A stretch of 5,857 nucleotides of DNA, from positions 1 to 5,857 of the forward strand of contig JABEUW010000215.1 in NCBI GenBank assembly GCA_013043945.1. Reading direction: 5' to 3'. This DNA is from Vulcanimicrobiota bacterium (GTDB lineage: Bacteria; Vulcanimicrobiota; Vulcanimicrobiia; Vulcanimicrobiales; Vulcanimicrobiaceae). The notes beneath the pieces were generated by a model. It saw only the letters and a program-made list of their open reading frames with translations, searched no databases and had not been told where the DNA came from. Positions 5,110-5,857 of the stretch are shown here, piece after piece. A program made the translations under genes and the position numbers. Within the stretch, counting starts at the first letter, position 1; the number at the start of each line of letters is the position of its first letter.

Positions 5110-5857
5110 TCGCCACGCTCACCTGGCTGCTTGGAACGGCGCTCGCCATTGCGTTCGGCGGCGCGCTCATGGCGATCTTGAACGCACGATATTTTCGTCG
5201 CCTCTCGCCGCAAGCGGGTACGCCGGGAGCGATCGATCTCTACCTACCGATGCGCGATGAGGCGGCGAACGCGCGCGCCTGCCTCGCGAGTTTTCTCGCC
5301 CAGCCCGAGCTCCGCCGCGCTATCGTCATCGATGACGGATCGAGCGACGAGAGCGCCGCCATCCTCGCGCAGATCGCTCGCGAGGACGAACGCGTGCTGC
5401 TGCTCTCGGTTCCAGCGGGCGCGCCCGCGCAGCGCTCGCCGAAGGCGCGCGCGCTCGCCGCAGCGATAGCGGCGGCGCCGATCGAGGCGCCGTTCGCGCT
5501 CTTCGCCGATGCCGACGTGCGCGCGCTTCCGGGTGCGCTCGGTGCGACGCTCGCCACTCGCGCCGCACTCGATGTCGGCGCGGTGACCGGCTTCCCACGC
5601 ATTCGCGTCCGTGATTTCTGGGCGGCGGGCTGCGCGTTGCTACCGCGGTTACTCTTGCTCGAGGCGTTTCCGATGCGTGCGGCGAGCGGTATCGATCCGC
5701 GTTTCGCTGCCGGAAACGGGCAGTGGTTTCTCGTCGAACGCGATGCATACGTGCGGAGCGGCGGCCATGCGGCGATCGTGGGGCTCGTCGAAGATATCGC
5801 GCTCGCGAGCGCGCTCAAGCGTAGCGGTACGCGGGTCGCCTGCGTCGACGCACGCGA
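5106..5857 (+). CDS. Family 2 glycosyltransferase, CrtQ-like, 3' truncated by window
   Basis: Partial: 250 codons are present and the frame is still open at the right edge. An N-terminal hydrophobic helix (about 5-26) anchors the protein. The GT-A domain follows: LPMRDEA (47-53), IDDGSSDES (75-83, nucleotide-sugar binding), Lys113, ADAD (134-137, the metal-binding DxD) and AAGNGQWFLVERDAY (201-215). A GGH and the ED pair (Glu229-Asp230, likely catalytic base region) come next. This block order is typical of processive-like membrane GT2 enzymes such as Staphylococcus CrtQ and the hopanoid-linked HpnB. In this operon, transfer of a sugar to a carotenoid acid or alcohol is the natural reading. 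The missing C-terminus should hold further membrane helices. The ATG overlaps the acyltransferase stop (ATGA at 5106-5109); GGAG touches the ATG, too close to work normally, so coupled translation is likely. Confidence 0.88.
   Translation, partial: MIATLTWLLGTALAIAFGGALMAILNARYFRRLSPQAGTPGAIDLYLPMRDEAANARACLASFLAQPELRRAIVIDDGSSDESAAILAQIAREDERVLLLSVPAGAPAQRSPKARALAAAIAAAPIEAPFALFADADVRALPGALGATLATRAALDVGAVTGFPRIRVRDFWAAGCALLPRLLLLEAFPMRAASGIDPRFAAGNGQWFLVERDAYVRSGGHAAIVGLVEDIALASALKRSGTRVACVDAR

Noticed and set aside
5240..5818. Minus-strand open frame of 192 codons opposite the glycosyltransferase
   Set aside because: Low-complexity Ala/Ser/Arg sequence with no motif; the plus-strand frame has the GT2 motifs.
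1..5857. Mobile elements, CRISPR arrays or RNA genes
   Set aside because: I found no transposase, regularly spaced repeat array, rRNA or full tRNA; almost all bases are accounted for by coding genes with uniform composition.

Overview
The window is a compact, high-GC bacterial carotenoid locus of seven genes. Every gene shares the same GC-rich codon use (GCG/CGC/CTC/ATC-rich), so nothing looks recently imported. GTG starts, weak Shine-Dalgarno sites and 4-base start/stop overlaps fit a free-living, high-GC bacterium. The phylum cannot be fixed from this DNA alone. The codon style and gene set would suit Eremiobacterota/WPS-2 or a similar deep high-GC lineage, but that is a low-confidence guess.

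Layout: the left edge (1-98, minus strand) holds the first 32 codons of radA, recognised by its four-cysteine zinc finger. It is divergent from the carotenoid genes across an 83-base spacer (99-181) that carries repeats and a dyad. Unit A (plus strand) is a CrtI/CrtN-type desaturase (182-1660) followed closely by a phytoene/squalene-synthase-family enzyme (1683-2531). A small four-helix membrane protein resembling DUF2269 lies on the minus strand (2504-2950). It overlaps the end of the synthase gene and starts 24 bases from the next plus-strand gene. Unit B (plus strand) is a second CrtN/CrtP-type oxidoreductase (2975-4399), a PlsC-type acyltransferase (4396-5109) and a family 2 glycosyltransferase (5106 to past the right edge), joined by GTGA and ATGA overlaps.

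How they work together: the synthase would condense two prenyl diphosphates and the first desaturase would build the polyene chain. The second CrtN-family enzyme would desaturate further or oxidise a terminal methyl group. The glycosyltransferase and acyltransferase would then add a sugar and a fatty acyl chain. This is the gene set of staphyloxanthin-type glyco-acyl carotenoids (crtM, crtN, crtP, crtO, crtQ), but in a different order and with a membrane gene inserted. The aldehyde dehydrogenase needed for a carotenoic acid is not in the window. The synthase does not carry the two bulky residues that hold CrtM to C30 products, so the chain length (C30 or C40) is open. That is the most interesting question here.
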